A stretch of DNA of 64,000 bases, taken from assembly GCA_035536235.1 (NCBI GenBank), contig DATLOQ010000123.1:1-64000 (forward strand), written 5' to 3'. The notes under the pieces were generated by a model. That model was not told where the DNA came from. It saw only the letters and a program-made list of their open reading frames with translations, and did no database searches. This DNA is from DATLNF01 sp035536235 (GTDB lineage: Bacteria > Actinomycetota > Actinomycetes > BP-191). Below, one piece after another: positions 29,899-37,907 of this stretch (the stretch's first letter is position 1; each line of letters begins with the position of its first letter). Made by a program: the position numbers and the translations under genes.

Positions 29899-30591
29899 AT
29901 GACAGAGCCCGCCGACCTCTCTTTCGACCCCGCCGACGTCGCACTGGATCCCGACGCCACGGCGGCCACGTTGGCGACTCCCAAGCCGACGATGGCGGAG
30001 GTTTTCGGCGGGCCGCGCGGTTTGCTCGACAGCGGCCTGCCGCTCGTCGCCTTCGTCGTGGTCAATGCGCTGGCCGACCTGACCGCCGCTGTGCGCGCCG
30101 CGGTGGCGGTGGCCGCCGTGCTGCTGCTGGTGCGGGTGGCTCGCCGCGAGGTGGTCCGGCACACCATCTCCGGCTTCGTCGGGGTGCTCTTCGCCGCCGG
30201 CTTGGCCCGGGCGACCGGCAGCGCCCGCAACTTCTTCATCCCGGGCATCGTGCTCAACGGCGTCTACTTCACGGCCATGGTGGTCTCCCTCGCCGTACGC
30301 CGGCCGCTGGTCGGCATCGTGCTGCGGCAGTTCAGCGACAAGCCGCCAGAGTGGCACGGCCATCCCACCGTCCGACGTGCTTACGCCGAGGTCACCGTGC
30401 TGTGGGCGGCGATGTTCGGGCTGCGGCTGCTGGTCCAGTCGATCCTTTACCGCGCCGACGAGACTGGCCTGCTGGCGACTGCCAAGCTCGGCCTCGGCTA
30501 TCCGCTCTTCATTCCCGTCCTCGCGGTGACTCCGCTATGGGTCAGTCGTCGAACCGCTCACGTCGAGGTCGCACCGGCCCCGGAGGGGTGA
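29899..30591 (+). CDS. DUF3159-family membrane protein
   Basis: The product has 230 residues. A short acidic N-terminus precedes several hydrophobic helices (LPLVAFVVVNALADLTAAV, ISGFVGVLFAAGLA, FFIPGIVLNGVYFTAMVVSL). The motif TGSARNFFIPGI and WAAMFGLRLLVQSILY are DUF3159 hallmarks. Function unknown, inner membrane. The ATG is 6 bases after a TAGCCT hexamer that overlaps the preceding stop. The 3' end overlaps the convergent GNAT gene by 34 bases. Confidence 0.82.
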   Translation: MTEPADLSFDPADVALDPDATAATLATPKPTMAEVFGGPRGLLDSGLPLVAFVVVNALADLTAAVRAAVAVAAVLLLVRVARREVVRHTISGFVGVLFAAGLARATGSARNFFIPGIVLNGVYFTAMVVSLAVRRPLVGIVLRQFSDKPPEWHGHPTVRRAYAEVTVLWAAMFGLRLLVQSILYRADETGLLATAKLGLGYPLFIPVLAVTPLWVSRRTAHVEVAPAPEG

Positions 30592-31073
30592 CTGTTTTCG
30601 CTCAGCGCGGCTAGCGCTGTGCCGGTAAGGCGGAAGACGGTCCACTCGTCCATCGGCTGGGCGCCGAGTGCGGTGTAGAAGTCGATGGCTGGGGTGTTCC
30701 AGTCGAGCACCGACCACTCCAGGCGAGCGCAGTCGAGGCGCACCGCCTCGCTGGCCAGTACTTGGAGCAGCATCCGGCCGAGCCCGCGGCCGCGGTGCTC
30801 GGGCCGCACGTATAGGTCCTCCAGGTAGATGCCGTGCCGGCCCCGCCAGGTCGAGTAGTTGAAGAACCAGACCGCCATGCCCACGACCGTGTCATCGACC
30901 TCAGCAACGTGCGCGAAGACTCGAGGTCGCTCACCGAAGATGCTCGCCTGCAGCATCCCCTCGGTGAGCTCGACCTCGTGCGCCGCTCGCTCGTAGGTGG
31001 CCAGCTCTCGAACCATGGCGACGATCTCCGCCACATCGGCCGGAGCGGCCGGCCGTACGCCGATGCGGTTCAC
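30558..31073 (-). CDS. GNAT family N-acetyltransferase
   Basis: The 171-residue GNAT starts VNRIGVRPAAPAD and has VAEIVAMVRELATYE. The acetyl-CoA loop is DLYVRPEHRGRGLGRMLL, followed by LEWSVLDWNTPAIDFYTALGAQP. This matches the diamine/thialysine acetyltransferase (SSAT-like) subgroup, but the substrate is not certain. The GTG at 31073 overlaps the stop of the upstream dehydrogenase gene (GTGA), so the two are translationally coupled. It is convergent with DUF3159. Confidence 0.84.
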   Translation of the reverse strand: MNRIGVRPAAPADVAEIVAMVRELATYERAAHEVELTEGMLQASIFGERPRVFAHVAEVDDTVVGMAVWFFNYSTWRGRHGIYLEDLYVRPEHRGRGLGRMLLQVLASEAVRLDCARLEWSVLDWNTPAIDFYTALGAQPMDEWTVFRLTGTALAALSENSHPSGAGATST

Positions 31074-31936
31074 GCCGAGCCGGCGATGTGCCCGATGACC
31101 GCGGCGTAGTCCTCGTCCGAGTGGCCAGCGTGCAGGGCGCTGCGGGCCTGCTCCAGCGCAGCGCGGGTCACCGGCAGCCCGGTCTCGGCAACCCCGGCAG
31201 CAGCGCGGACGGCGAGGTCGAGGTCCTTGGCCATGAGGTCGAGCGAGAACGCGGTGGCGGAGTAGTCGCCGGCTTCGATCATCGGTCGCTTCTGGTTGAG
31301 CACCCAGCCGTACGCCGTCGCGCTGAGCACATCGAGCAGCATCGTGCGGTCGAGCTCCAGGTCTGAGCCAAGGCGCAGCGTCTCGCCCAAACCAGCGGCC
31401 AGCACTCCGATGCCTTGGTTGACGCAGAGCTTCAGGGCACTGCCGGCGCCGACCTCGCCGACCCGACGCACCTTGGCCGGGTCGCCCCACAGGTGCAGCA
31501 GTGGCTCCGCATCCGCGAAGTCAGCGACGGACCCGCCCGCGAAGACGCCAAGGGTGCCCTCCTTCGCCGGTGCTGTCGAGCCGGCGACCGGGACGTCGAG
31601 GTAGCGCGCACCTCGGAAGCCGCAGAGAGCGCCGAACTCGCGCGCGGCATCCGGGCCGATCGTGGTGCTGTCCAGTACGAGGGCACCCTCGGGCGCGCCC
31701 TCCAAGACCTCAGGCAGGACCGCGCGCACGCTGTCCGGGCCGAAGAGCATCAGGACGACGGCCTCGGCGTCCCGCGCCGCGTCCGCCGGTGACGGGGCTT
31801 CCCGGGCTCCGGCGGCGATGAGGCCGGTGGCCTTCCCTGCCGTGCGGTTCCACACGACGAGGTCGTGACCGGCGTCGACGACATGGCGCGCCATGGCCGA
31901 TCCCATCCGGCCCAGCCCGAGGAACGCGACCTTCAC
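31070..31936 (-). CDS. NAD(P)-dependent beta-hydroxyacid dehydrogenase (3-hydroxyisobutyrate dehydrogenase-like)
   Basis: The 288-residue enzyme has an N-terminal Rossmann domain (VAFLGLGRMGSAMA), the substrate-binding GSTAPAKEGTLGVFAGG and the catalytic-lysine region VGAGSALKLCVNQG, followed by the helical domain with DLMAKDLDLA. It oxidises a beta-hydroxyacid such as 3-hydroxyisobutyrate, tartronate semialdehyde or a relative. The exact substrate cannot be assigned. The GTG start has GAGGCG about 6 bases upstream. It is coupled to the GNAT gene downstream. Confidence 0.85.
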   Translation of the reverse strand: MKVAFLGLGRMGSAMARHVVDAGHDLVVWNRTAGKATGLIAAGAREAPSPADAARDAEAVVLMLFGPDSVRAVLPEVLEGAPEGALVLDSTTIGPDAAREFGALCGFRGARYLDVPVAGSTAPAKEGTLGVFAGGSVADFADAEPLLHLWGDPAKVRRVGEVGAGSALKLCVNQGIGVLAAGLGETLRLGSDLELDRTMLLDVLSATAYGWVLNQKRPMIEAGDYSATAFSLDLMAKDLDLAVRAAAGVAETGLPVTRAALEQARSALHAGHSDEDYAAVIGHIAGSA

Positions 31937-31964
31937 GGCAATCGCCTCATCATGGGTGCGACGG

Positions 31965-32372
31965 TCACGCCTTCTTCGTGGCTTTGAAGATTTCGTCGAC
32001 CTGGTCGACGAGATCGAGAAGTCGCTGCGCGTCGGCGACGTCGAGGGAGCCCTTGGCCGCGCCGGCCGCCTTGGTCGCGTCCCAGATGAGCTGGTGCAGC
32101 TCCGGGTGCGCCTCGAGGTGCGGCGGCTTGAAGTAGTCGGTCCACAGAACCCAGAGGTGGTGCTTGACCAGCTCGGCGCGCTCTTCCTTGATCAGAACGG
32201 CCCGCTGCCTGAACTGCGCGTCGTCGCTGGTTGCGTGCTTCTCCATGCAGGCCTTCACTGCCTGGGCCTCGATGCGGGCCTGCGCGGGGTCGTAGATGCC
32301 GCAGGGCAGGTCGCAGTGAGCGTGCACGATAGTGCGAGGGGCGAATATCTGGTGGACCAGCATGCGGTTCAC
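31965..32372 (-). CDS. sodN: nickel superoxide dismutase precursor
   Basis: The 135-residue precursor carries the nickel hook HCDLPCGIYDPAQAR at residues 19-33. In mature SodN, His1, Cys2 and Cys6 of this segment bind nickel, so residues 1-18 form the propeptide and the mature chain has 117 residues, the usual size. The rest is the typical four-helix bundle (EAQAVKACMEKH, LIKEERAELVKHHLWVLWTDYFKP). It disproportionates superoxide in the cytosol after maturation. The GTG at 32372 is the start used here; ATG 32363 is possible. The divergent neighbour sodX encodes the maturation protease. Confidence 0.95.
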   Translation of the reverse strand: MNRMLVHQIFAPRTIVHAHCDLPCGIYDPAQARIEAQAVKACMEKHATSDDAQFRQRAVLIKEERAELVKHHLWVLWTDYFKPPHLEAHPELHQLIWDATKAAGAAKGSLDVADAQRLLDLVDQVDEIFKATKKA

Positions 32373-32444
32373 TCAGCTCTCTTGGCGGGGAGACCGTGGA
32401 CTTCGCCGGTGCCAGGGCCCTACCCCGTGCAGAGGAGCGGAAGC

Positions 32445-32750
32445 GTGCGTCCCAGATGGGGTCGGGTCGGAGTGGTCGGCTCGAGTATGGTGCCGGCGCT
32501 CGTCGCGGGGGAGCAGCTTCTCGTGCGCTGGGGAGGGGAGCCCGCAGTCGGCGACATCGTGGTCGTGCGCCGGGGCGGGCGCCTCGACGTCAAGCGAGCG
32601 GTACGCCGTGAAGCGGCCGGGTGGTGGGTCGCCGGCGACAACACGGGCGCCAGCGAGGACAGCCGCGTCTACGGCGTCGTGCCGGATGCCGACGTGCTCG
32701 GGGTAGCGCGGTGGCGGTGCTGGCCGTGGCGAAGCCGGGGCCGGGTGTGA
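32445..32750 (+). CDS. sodX: SodN maturation protease (S26 signal-peptidase-like)
   Basis: The 101-residue S26-type serine protease has the catalytic Ser in VVGSSMVPAL (residue 14) and the general-base Lys in RLDVKRAV (residue 50), followed by WWVAGDNTGASEDSR. It lacks a membrane anchor, consistent with a cytosolic enzyme that removes the SodN propeptide so that His1 is free to bind nickel. The GTG start has GAGGAG 7 bases upstream. The divergent arrangement with sodN is the usual sodN-sodX pairing. Confidence 0.88.
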   Translation: MRPRWGRVGVVGSSMVPALVAGEQLLVRWGGEPAVGDIVVVRRGGRLDVKRAVRREAAGWWVAGDNTGASEDSRVYGVVPDADVLGVARWRCWPWRSRGRV

Positions 32751-32801
32751 TCCGGTGCTACCGTCCGCGGCGTCAACATCGAGTGATGTCGGAGGGTGGC
32801 C

Positions 32802-33527
32802 GTGGAGATCTTCACGCAGCAGGGTGGCGAATTCCTCTCGCGCTGGGCGCACTACCTCAGCGGGGTGACCTGGATCGGCCTGCTCTACTACTTCAACTTC
32901 GTCCAGGTGCCGGCCTTCGCAGACTTCGAGGCGGGAGCGCGCACTGAGGCCATCCGCAAGCTCGTGCCGCGTGCCCTGTGGTGGTTCCGCTGGGCCGCGG
33001 TTCTCACCCTGCTGAGCGGCCTGTCGATCCTCGCCTTCAGCCCGCTCTACCGCGTCGACGGGATCTGGAAGACCCCCGTCGGCTACAGCATCTCCACCGG
33101 CATCCTGCTTGCCGTGGTGATGTTCGCCAACGTGTGGGGTGTCATCTGGCCCAACCAGCGGATCGTCATCGCCAACGCCGAGGGCGTCGCTGCCGGGCGC
33201 GAAGCCGACCCGGCGGCTGCCGTAGCCGGCCGCAAGGCGCTGCTCGCCTCGCGGACCAACACCGTCTTCTCCATCCCGATGCTGTTCTTCATGGCCGCGA
33301 CGAGCCACTTCGCGGGCACCTTCGACCTGGCCGAGGGTGGCCAGCGAGCGACCTACGCTGTCATCACCCTGCTGCTCGTGGTCGCCCTCGAGCTCAACGC
33401 GCTCGGCCTGATCGGCGGCACCGCCCCCGGCCCGACGAAGAAGTACCTCGACACGCACAAGAACGCGATCATCGCCGGCTTCGTGCTGGCGACCGTCTTC
33501 TACGTTCTCTTCGAGATCGTCTTCTAG
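32802..33527 (+). CDS. membrane protein of the PuuD urate-hydroxylase N-terminal domain family
   Basis: The 241-residue protein has about six hydrophobic helices and the family's N-terminal WAHYLSGVTWIGLLYYFNFVQVPAF. Other landmarks are MFANVWGVIWPNQRI, ATSHFAGTF and DTHKNAI, with conserved His residues. In PuuD this domain is followed by a cytochrome c domain, which is absent here. It may use another electron acceptor or do something different. GTG 32802 is chosen (GGAGG 6 bases upstream) over GTG 32796. It follows sodX on the same strand. Confidence 0.75.
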   Translation: MEIFTQQGGEFLSRWAHYLSGVTWIGLLYYFNFVQVPAFADFEAGARTEAIRKLVPRALWWFRWAAVLTLLSGLSILAFSPLYRVDGIWKTPVGYSISTGILLAVVMFANVWGVIWPNQRIVIANAEGVAAGREADPAAAVAGRKALLASRTNTVFSIPMLFFMAATSHFAGTFDLAEGGQRATYAVITLLLVVALELNALGLIGGTAPGPTKKYLDTHKNAIIAGFVLATVFYVLFEIVF

Positions 33528-33528
33528 T

Positions 33529-34131
33529 TCAGGTACCCGCGCCGAGAGTGCGGACGTAGGCGGCGCATTCGTCGTACGACGGCAGCAGGCCCTGGGCCGC
33601 GGCGTCCGCGAGGCTGGGGGCCGCCTCGTCCTTGGGTGAGAGCAGCGGCGCAGCCGCTCCCCAGGCGATGCCCAGCGCCGGGTCGAGCGGATGCACGCCG
33701 TGCTCGTTCGCTGGCGTGAACGGTGTGGAGACGAGGTAGGTCACGGCCGAGTCGTCTTCGAGCGCGAGGATCGCGTGCCCGAGACCCTGAGCGAGGTAGA
33801 CGCCCCGTCGATCGACGTCGTCGATGCGCACTGCCTCGTGGCGGCCGAAGGTCGGCGACCCCACCCGGATGTCCACGACCACGTCGAGGAACGCGCCGCG
33901 GGTGCAGTAGACGTACTTCGCCTGGCTCGGCGGGTGCTGCGCATAGTGGACACCGCGCAGAACGTCCTTCCGCGAGATCGAGTGGTTGGCCTGCACCACC
34001 TGCGGCGGATGCCCGATCGCCTTCTCGACGACCTCGGCCTTGAACCACTCGAGGAACAGGCCTCGCTCATCGGGGTGCTGGCGCGGGGTGAACACCCAGG
34101 CGCCGGGGATCGAGAGCTCGGTGACGTCCAT
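33529..34131 (-). CDS. rfbC: dTDP-4-dehydrorhamnose 3,5-epimerase
   Basis: The 200-residue cupin-fold RmlC/RfbC has DERGLFLEWFKAE and QANHSISRKDVLRGVHYAQHP, with the catalytic His in RGVHYQ-like context. The catalytic Tyr/Asp region is VYLAQGLGHAILALEDDSAVTYLVSTPF. It makes dTDP-L-rhamnose precursors for wall arabinogalactan or polysaccharide linkers. No rfbA, rfbB or rfbD gene is near, so it is isolated. It is downstream of the glnQ-type gene on the same strand and almost abuts the PuuD-like gene stop. Confidence 0.93.
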   Translation of the reverse strand: MDVTELSIPGAWVFTPRQHPDERGLFLEWFKAEVVEKAIGHPPQVVQANHSISRKDVLRGVHYAQHPPSQAKYVYCTRGAFLDVVVDIRVGSPTFGRHEAVRIDDVDRRGVYLAQGLGHAILALEDDSAVTYLVSTPFTPANEHGVHPLDPALGIAWGAAAPLLSPKDEAAPSLADAAAQGLLPSYDECAAYVRTLGAGT

Positions 34132-34160
34132 GGCCGCAGAGTCTCTCAGAGATGTCCGGA

Positions 34161-34931
34161 CTAGAGGATCTTGGAGAAGAAGCTCTTGGTCCGCTCCTGC
34201 TGGGGATGGCGAAAGACGTCGTTCGGCTTGCCCCGCTCGACGACGACCCCCTCGTCCATGAACACCAGCTCGTGACCGACCTCGCGCGCAAACCCCATCT
34301 CGTGGGTCACGACGATCATGGTCATACCGCGACGGGCCAGGTCCTTCATGACGTCAAGCACCTCGCCCACCAGCTCGGGGTCGAGTGCACTGGTCGGCTC
34401 ATCGAAGAGCATGAGCATGGGGTCCATGGCGAGGGCACGGGCGATGGCGACCCGCTGCTGCTGTCCGCCGGAGAGCTCGCCGGGGTAGCTGTCGGCTTTC
34501 GCGGTCAGACCGACCTGGTCGAGCAGGTCACGCGCACGCTCCACCGCCTCGCCCCGAGTCTGCTTTCGGACCCGCATCGGCGCTTCAACGACGTTCTGCA
34601 GTGCGGTGAGGTGGGGGAAGAGGTTGAACCGCTGGAACACCATCCCGATCTTGGCCCGCTGGCTCGCGATGGCCTTCTCCGGGAGCTCGTGCAGCTTGCC
34701 GCCGTGTTCCCGGTAGCCGATCAGCTTGCCGTCCACCCATAGCCGTCCGGCGTTGATCTGCTCCAGGTGGTTGATGCAGCGGAGAAACGTGCTCTTCCCT
34801 GAGCCGGACGGACCGACGATGACCAAGACCTCGCCGCGCTCTACCACGAGGTCGATGCCCTTGAGCACCTCGAGGTGACCGAACGACTTGTGCACGTCCT
34901 CGGCGACGACCATCGGATCGAGAGCGGTCAT
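34161..34931 (-). CDS. polar amino acid ABC transporter ATP-binding protein (GlnQ/HisP type)
   Basis: The 256-residue ATPase has all motifs: Walker A GPSGSGKSTFLRCIN, Q-loop FQRFNLFPHLTAL, signature LSGGQQQRVAIARALA, Walker B MLMLFDEPTSALDPE and H-loop VVTHEM. The NLFPHLTALQNV wording is typical of the glutamine/glutamate/histidine/arginine class. The ATG overlaps the permease stop (ATGA), which makes a single operon with the permease and binding protein. Confidence 0.94.
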   Translation of the reverse strand: MTALDPMVVAEDVHKSFGHLEVLKGIDLVVERGEVLVIVGPSGSGKSTFLRCINHLEQINAGRLWVDGKLIGYREHGGKLHELPEKAIASQRAKIGMVFQRFNLFPHLTALQNVVEAPMRVRKQTRGEAVERARDLLDQVGLTAKADSYPGELSGGQQQRVAIARALAMDPMLMLFDEPTSALDPELVGEVLDVMKDLARRGMTMIVVTHEMGFAREVGHELVFMDEGVVVERGKPNDVFRHPQQERTKSFFSKIL

Positions 34932-35887
34932 GCTGCCCCGCCCATGCCGCCGGCTGGCACCTGGACCGGCAGGTCCTGCTGACGCCTACCGAAGCCGCGG
35001 GAGAAGCGCTTCTCGAGGAAGTGCTGCCCGACGAGCAGAACGCTGGTCAGCGCGATGTACCAGAGACAAGCGGCGACCAGCACAGGGAAGACCTGGAACG
35101 TTCGTGAACCCACGGCCTGGAGCTGGAAGAAGAGCTCGTTGGACACCGGCACGGCGACGACGAGCGCGGTGTCCTTGAGCATCGCGATCGTCTCGTTTCC
35201 GGTCGGCGGCAGGATGACTCTCATCGCCTGCGGCAGCACGATGCGTCGCAGGGTGAGCGGCCGGTTCATGCCCAAGGCAAGAGCTGCTTCGCTCTGCCCG
35301 GAGTCGACCGAGAGGATCCCGGCTCGGACGATCTCGGCCATGTAGGCCGCCTCCGAGAGGACCAGGCCGATGAGGGCGGCGCTGAACCCGGAGAGCACCT
35401 CACGGCTGTCGAGGCCGAAGATTCGGGCGTCACCCTCGACTCCGAAGAGGTCGAGCAGCTGTCGGTCGAACGGCAAGCCGAACTCGATCTGACCGTTCGC
35501 GAAGATGATGCCGAGGTTGCCGGCGAGGACAAGCAGGACGAGTCGCGGGACCGACCGAAAGATCCAGACATAGACCCAAGCGGTCCACGACAGCACCTTG
35601 TTCGGCGAGAGCCGCATCACGGCGAGAACGATTCCCAGCAGCACTCCGAGGATCATCGACAAGACCGTCAGCACGATGGTGGTCCGAGCGCCCTCGCGAA
35701 TGGGCTCGGAGAACATGTTGTCGACCATGAATGACCATTGGAACGCGTCATTGGTCACGAGCAGGTGGGCGAACATCGCGAGGAGGACACCGATGATTCC
35801 GATGCCTACCCAGCGCCCCGGGTGGCGCACCGGGACGGCCTTGATCGGATTAGGCCGTCCCGACCGTGCCGAGCCTTCTGCCGTCAC
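34928..35887 (-). CDS. polar amino acid ABC transporter permease
   Basis: The 319-residue HisM/GlnP-type permease has an N-terminal helix, TTIVLTVLSMILGVLLGIVLAVMR and YVWIFRSVPRLVLL, the EAA loop EAALALGMNRPLTLRRIVLPQAMRVILPP, and the C-terminal membrane helices. An insertion with ANGQIEFGLPFDRQLLDLFG follows the third helix. It forms the membrane channel with the ATPase encoded next and receives substrate from the lipoprotein encoded upstream. Only one permease gene is present, so it may work as a homodimer. Confidence 0.92.
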   Translation of the reverse strand: MTAEGSARSGRPNPIKAVPVRHPGRWVGIGIIGVLLAMFAHLLVTNDAFQWSFMVDNMFSEPIREGARTTIVLTVLSMILGVLLGIVLAVMRLSPNKVLSWTAWVYVWIFRSVPRLVLLVLAGNLGIIFANGQIEFGLPFDRQLLDLFGVEGDARIFGLDSREVLSGFSAALIGLVLSEAAYMAEIVRAGILSVDSGQSEAALALGMNRPLTLRRIVLPQAMRVILPPTGNETIAMLKDTALVVAVPVSNELFFQLQAVGSRTFQVFPVLVAACLWYIALTSVLLVGQHFLEKRFSRGFGRRQQDLPVQVPAGGMGGAA

Positions 35888-35896
35888 GCGCAGGTG

Positions 35897-36820
35897 TTAC
35901 GGGTTGACGGCGGGATCGGTGATGCCACCGTCCTCGACGCCCCACTTCTCCAGTGCCGTCTTGTAGCTCCCGTCGGCGATGGTCGCCTTGAGGGCCTCAG
36001 CGAGCACGTCGGCGAAGTCCTTCTGGTCCTGCTTGACGACGTAGCCGTACGGAGCGGAGTCATAGATGTCACCGAGCAGCTCGAGCTTGCCGGCCGTCTG
36101 CTCGACGGCATAGGCCACGACGGGCGAGTCGGCGAGTACCGCGTCGTCCTTGCCGGTGACGACGGCAGCCGTCGCGTCGGCCTGACTCGCGTACTGGTCA
36201 ACCGTCAAGGCCTTCTTGCCGGCATCGGTGCACTTCTTCGACCGAGCAGCGAGGTCGTCGACCTGCACGGTGCCCTTCTGCACGGCGATCCTCTTGCCGC
36301 ACGCGTCGTCAATGTCGATCTTGCCGGGGTTGCCGGCCTTGGTCGCCCACTGGGTGCCGGCGTTGAAGTAGCTGACCATGTTCGCGACCTTCTTGCGCTC
36401 GTCGTTGATCGTGAACGACGAGACGCCGATCTCGTACTTGCCGGACTGCACTCCCGGGATGATCGCGTCGAAGGACGCGGTGACGAACTCCGCCTTGAGC
36501 CCGAGCTTGGCCGCCACTGCGTTGAACAGGTCGATGTCGAAGCCCTGGATGGTCTTGCCGTCGGCGGCGAGGAACTCGCTCGGCGCGTAGGTCGAGTCGG
36601 TGCCGACGACGATCTTGCCGTCGGCCTTGATCGCGTCGGGCACCTTGCTGGCGAGGTCGTCGCCTGCTGGGGCGGAGGTCTCGGCTCCCGCAGTCGTCGC
36701 GCCGGCATCCGGCGTGACGGTCGAGTCGTCATCGCCACAAGCACTGAGCGACAGGCCAAGGGCGACGACCGCGCCAAGGGCGAGAGTGCGACGAGCTTGT
36801 CCTCTGGTAGCTCTGCTCAC
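35897..36820 (-). CDS. polar amino acid ABC transporter substrate-binding lipoprotein
   Basis: The product has 307 residues. A signal peptide with lipobox LSACGDD sits near residue 24. A Thr/Ala linker follows, then an SBP_bac_3 domain with GKIVVGTDSTYAPSEF, IQGFDIDLFNAVAAKLGLK, DAIIPGVQSGKYEIGVSSF and the C-terminal YGYVVKQDQKDF. It should capture an amino acid outside the membrane. The GTG at 36820 has a strong AGGAGGA 5 bases upstream; longer frames lack one. It heads the three-gene transporter operon. The ligand is not determinable from sequence. Confidence 0.92.
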   Translation of the reverse strand: MSRATRGQARRTLALGAVVALGLSLSACGDDDSTVTPDAGATTAGAETSAPAGDDLASKVPDAIKADGKIVVGTDSTYAPSEFLAADGKTIQGFDIDLFNAVAAKLGLKAEFVTASFDAIIPGVQSGKYEIGVSSFTINDERKKVANMVSYFNAGTQWATKAGNPGKIDIDDACGKRIAVQKGTVQVDDLAARSKKCTDAGKKALTVDQYASQADATAAVVTGKDDAVLADSPVVAYAVEQTAGKLELLGDIYDSAPYGYVVKQDQKDFADVLAEALKATIADGSYKTALEKWGVEDGGITDPAVNP

Positions 36821-36935
36821 GTGTTCCTCCTGAGACCGAGGGGCGCGGTGCCCCGGTGCTGGCGTCATCGTGCCGTATGGCGACGCAATGCCAAAGGTGG
36901 CCGCAGCGGGATCGTGCCGTTGTGCCAGAATCGTG

Positions 36936-37907
36936 ATGATGCTCGCCGCCGTCGCTGTCGCCCAGTCGTTCGAGAGTCCACTGGACGGACTGCGGGTCGG
37001 CGACCACCCGGAGCCGGCAGTGCCGAACGGCTGGGAGCTGGTCCGGGTCCGCGCTGCGGCACTCAACCACCACGATCTGTGGTCCTTGCGCGGCATCGGC
37101 CTCGCGGCGACAGAGCTGCCGCGGGTCCTCGGCTGCGACGGCGCCGGCGTGACCGCTGACGGCCGCGAGGTGATCCTGCACGCCATCGTCGGGGACCCGT
37201 CTCAAGGCGGTGGGGACGAGACGCTCGACCCCACGATGTCGCTGCTGTCGGAGCGATACGACGGCACCCTCGCGGAGTGGGTCGCGGTGCCTCGGCGCAG
37301 CCTCGTGGAGAAGCCAGCGGAGCTGTCCTGGGCCGAGGGGAGCTGCCTGCCGACCGCGTGGCTCACGGCGTACCGGATGCTCTTCGTCCGTGGCGGGGTC
37401 CGCCCGGGGCACCGGGTGCTCGTCCAGGGAGCCGGTGGGGGAGTGGCAACGGCCTGTCTGCTGCTGGCCAGGGCAGCAGGCGCCACCGTCTACGTGACGA
37501 GCCGCGACGAGGGGCGGCTCGACCGGGCGAGAGAGCTGGGCGCGTCTGTCGCGGTGCGCTCCGGTGAGCGGCTGCCGACGCGGGTCGACGCGGTGATGGA
37601 GACGGTCGGTGCGGCGACCTGGGACCACTCGCTCAAGGCACTCGAGCCCGGTGGCGTTGTGGTGGTGTCCGGCGCGACGAGCGGTCCGGCGCCGTCGGCT
37701 GACCTGGCCCGGGTCTTCTTCCGCCAGCTCCGGGTCGTCGGCTCGACGATGGGCTCCCGCCGCGAGCTCGAGGACCTGATCCGCTTCCTCCTCGCGACCG
37801 GGGTCCGTCCACTGGTCGACTCAGTGCGGCCGCTGGCCGACGCCTCATCCGCATTCGCCGCCATGGAGCGCGGCGACATCTTCGGAAAGCTGGTGCTGAC
37901 GCCATGA
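36936..37907 (+). CDS. zinc-independent quinone oxidoreductase-like medium-chain dehydrogenase
   Basis: The 323-residue MDR-superfamily protein has NHHDLWSLRGIG, VLGCDGAGV, GTLAEWVAVP, a Rossmann motif VLVQGAGGGVATACLLLA and the C-terminal GDIFGKLVLTP. The catalytic-zinc Cys at the usual GxD-x-x-GxV position is absent, so it is more like quinone oxidoreductases or enoyl reductases. ATG 36936/36939 is used because longer frames run into the divergent transporter region. The stop overlaps the PQQ dehydrogenase start (ATGA). Confidence 0.82.
   Translation: MMLAAVAVAQSFESPLDGLRVGDHPEPAVPNGWELVRVRAAALNHHDLWSLRGIGLAATELPRVLGCDGAGVTADGREVILHAIVGDPSQGGGDETLDPTMSLLSERYDGTLAEWVAVPRRSLVEKPAELSWAEGSCLPTAWLTAYRMLFVRGGVRPGHRVLVQGAGGGVATACLLLARAAGATVYVTSRDEGRLDRARELGASVAVRSGERLPTRVDAVMETVGAATWDHSLKALEPGGVVVVSGATSGPAPSADLARVFFRQLRVVGSTMGSRRELEDLIRFLLATGVRPLVDSVRPLADASSAFAAMERGDIFGKLVLTP

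Noticed and set aside
27883..30363. Long minus-strand extension of the rsbW frame
   Set aside because: The extension runs antisense to the metallophosphoesterase and DUF3159 genes and has shadow composition. The RsbW domain begins at 27882 with its own ribosome binding site.
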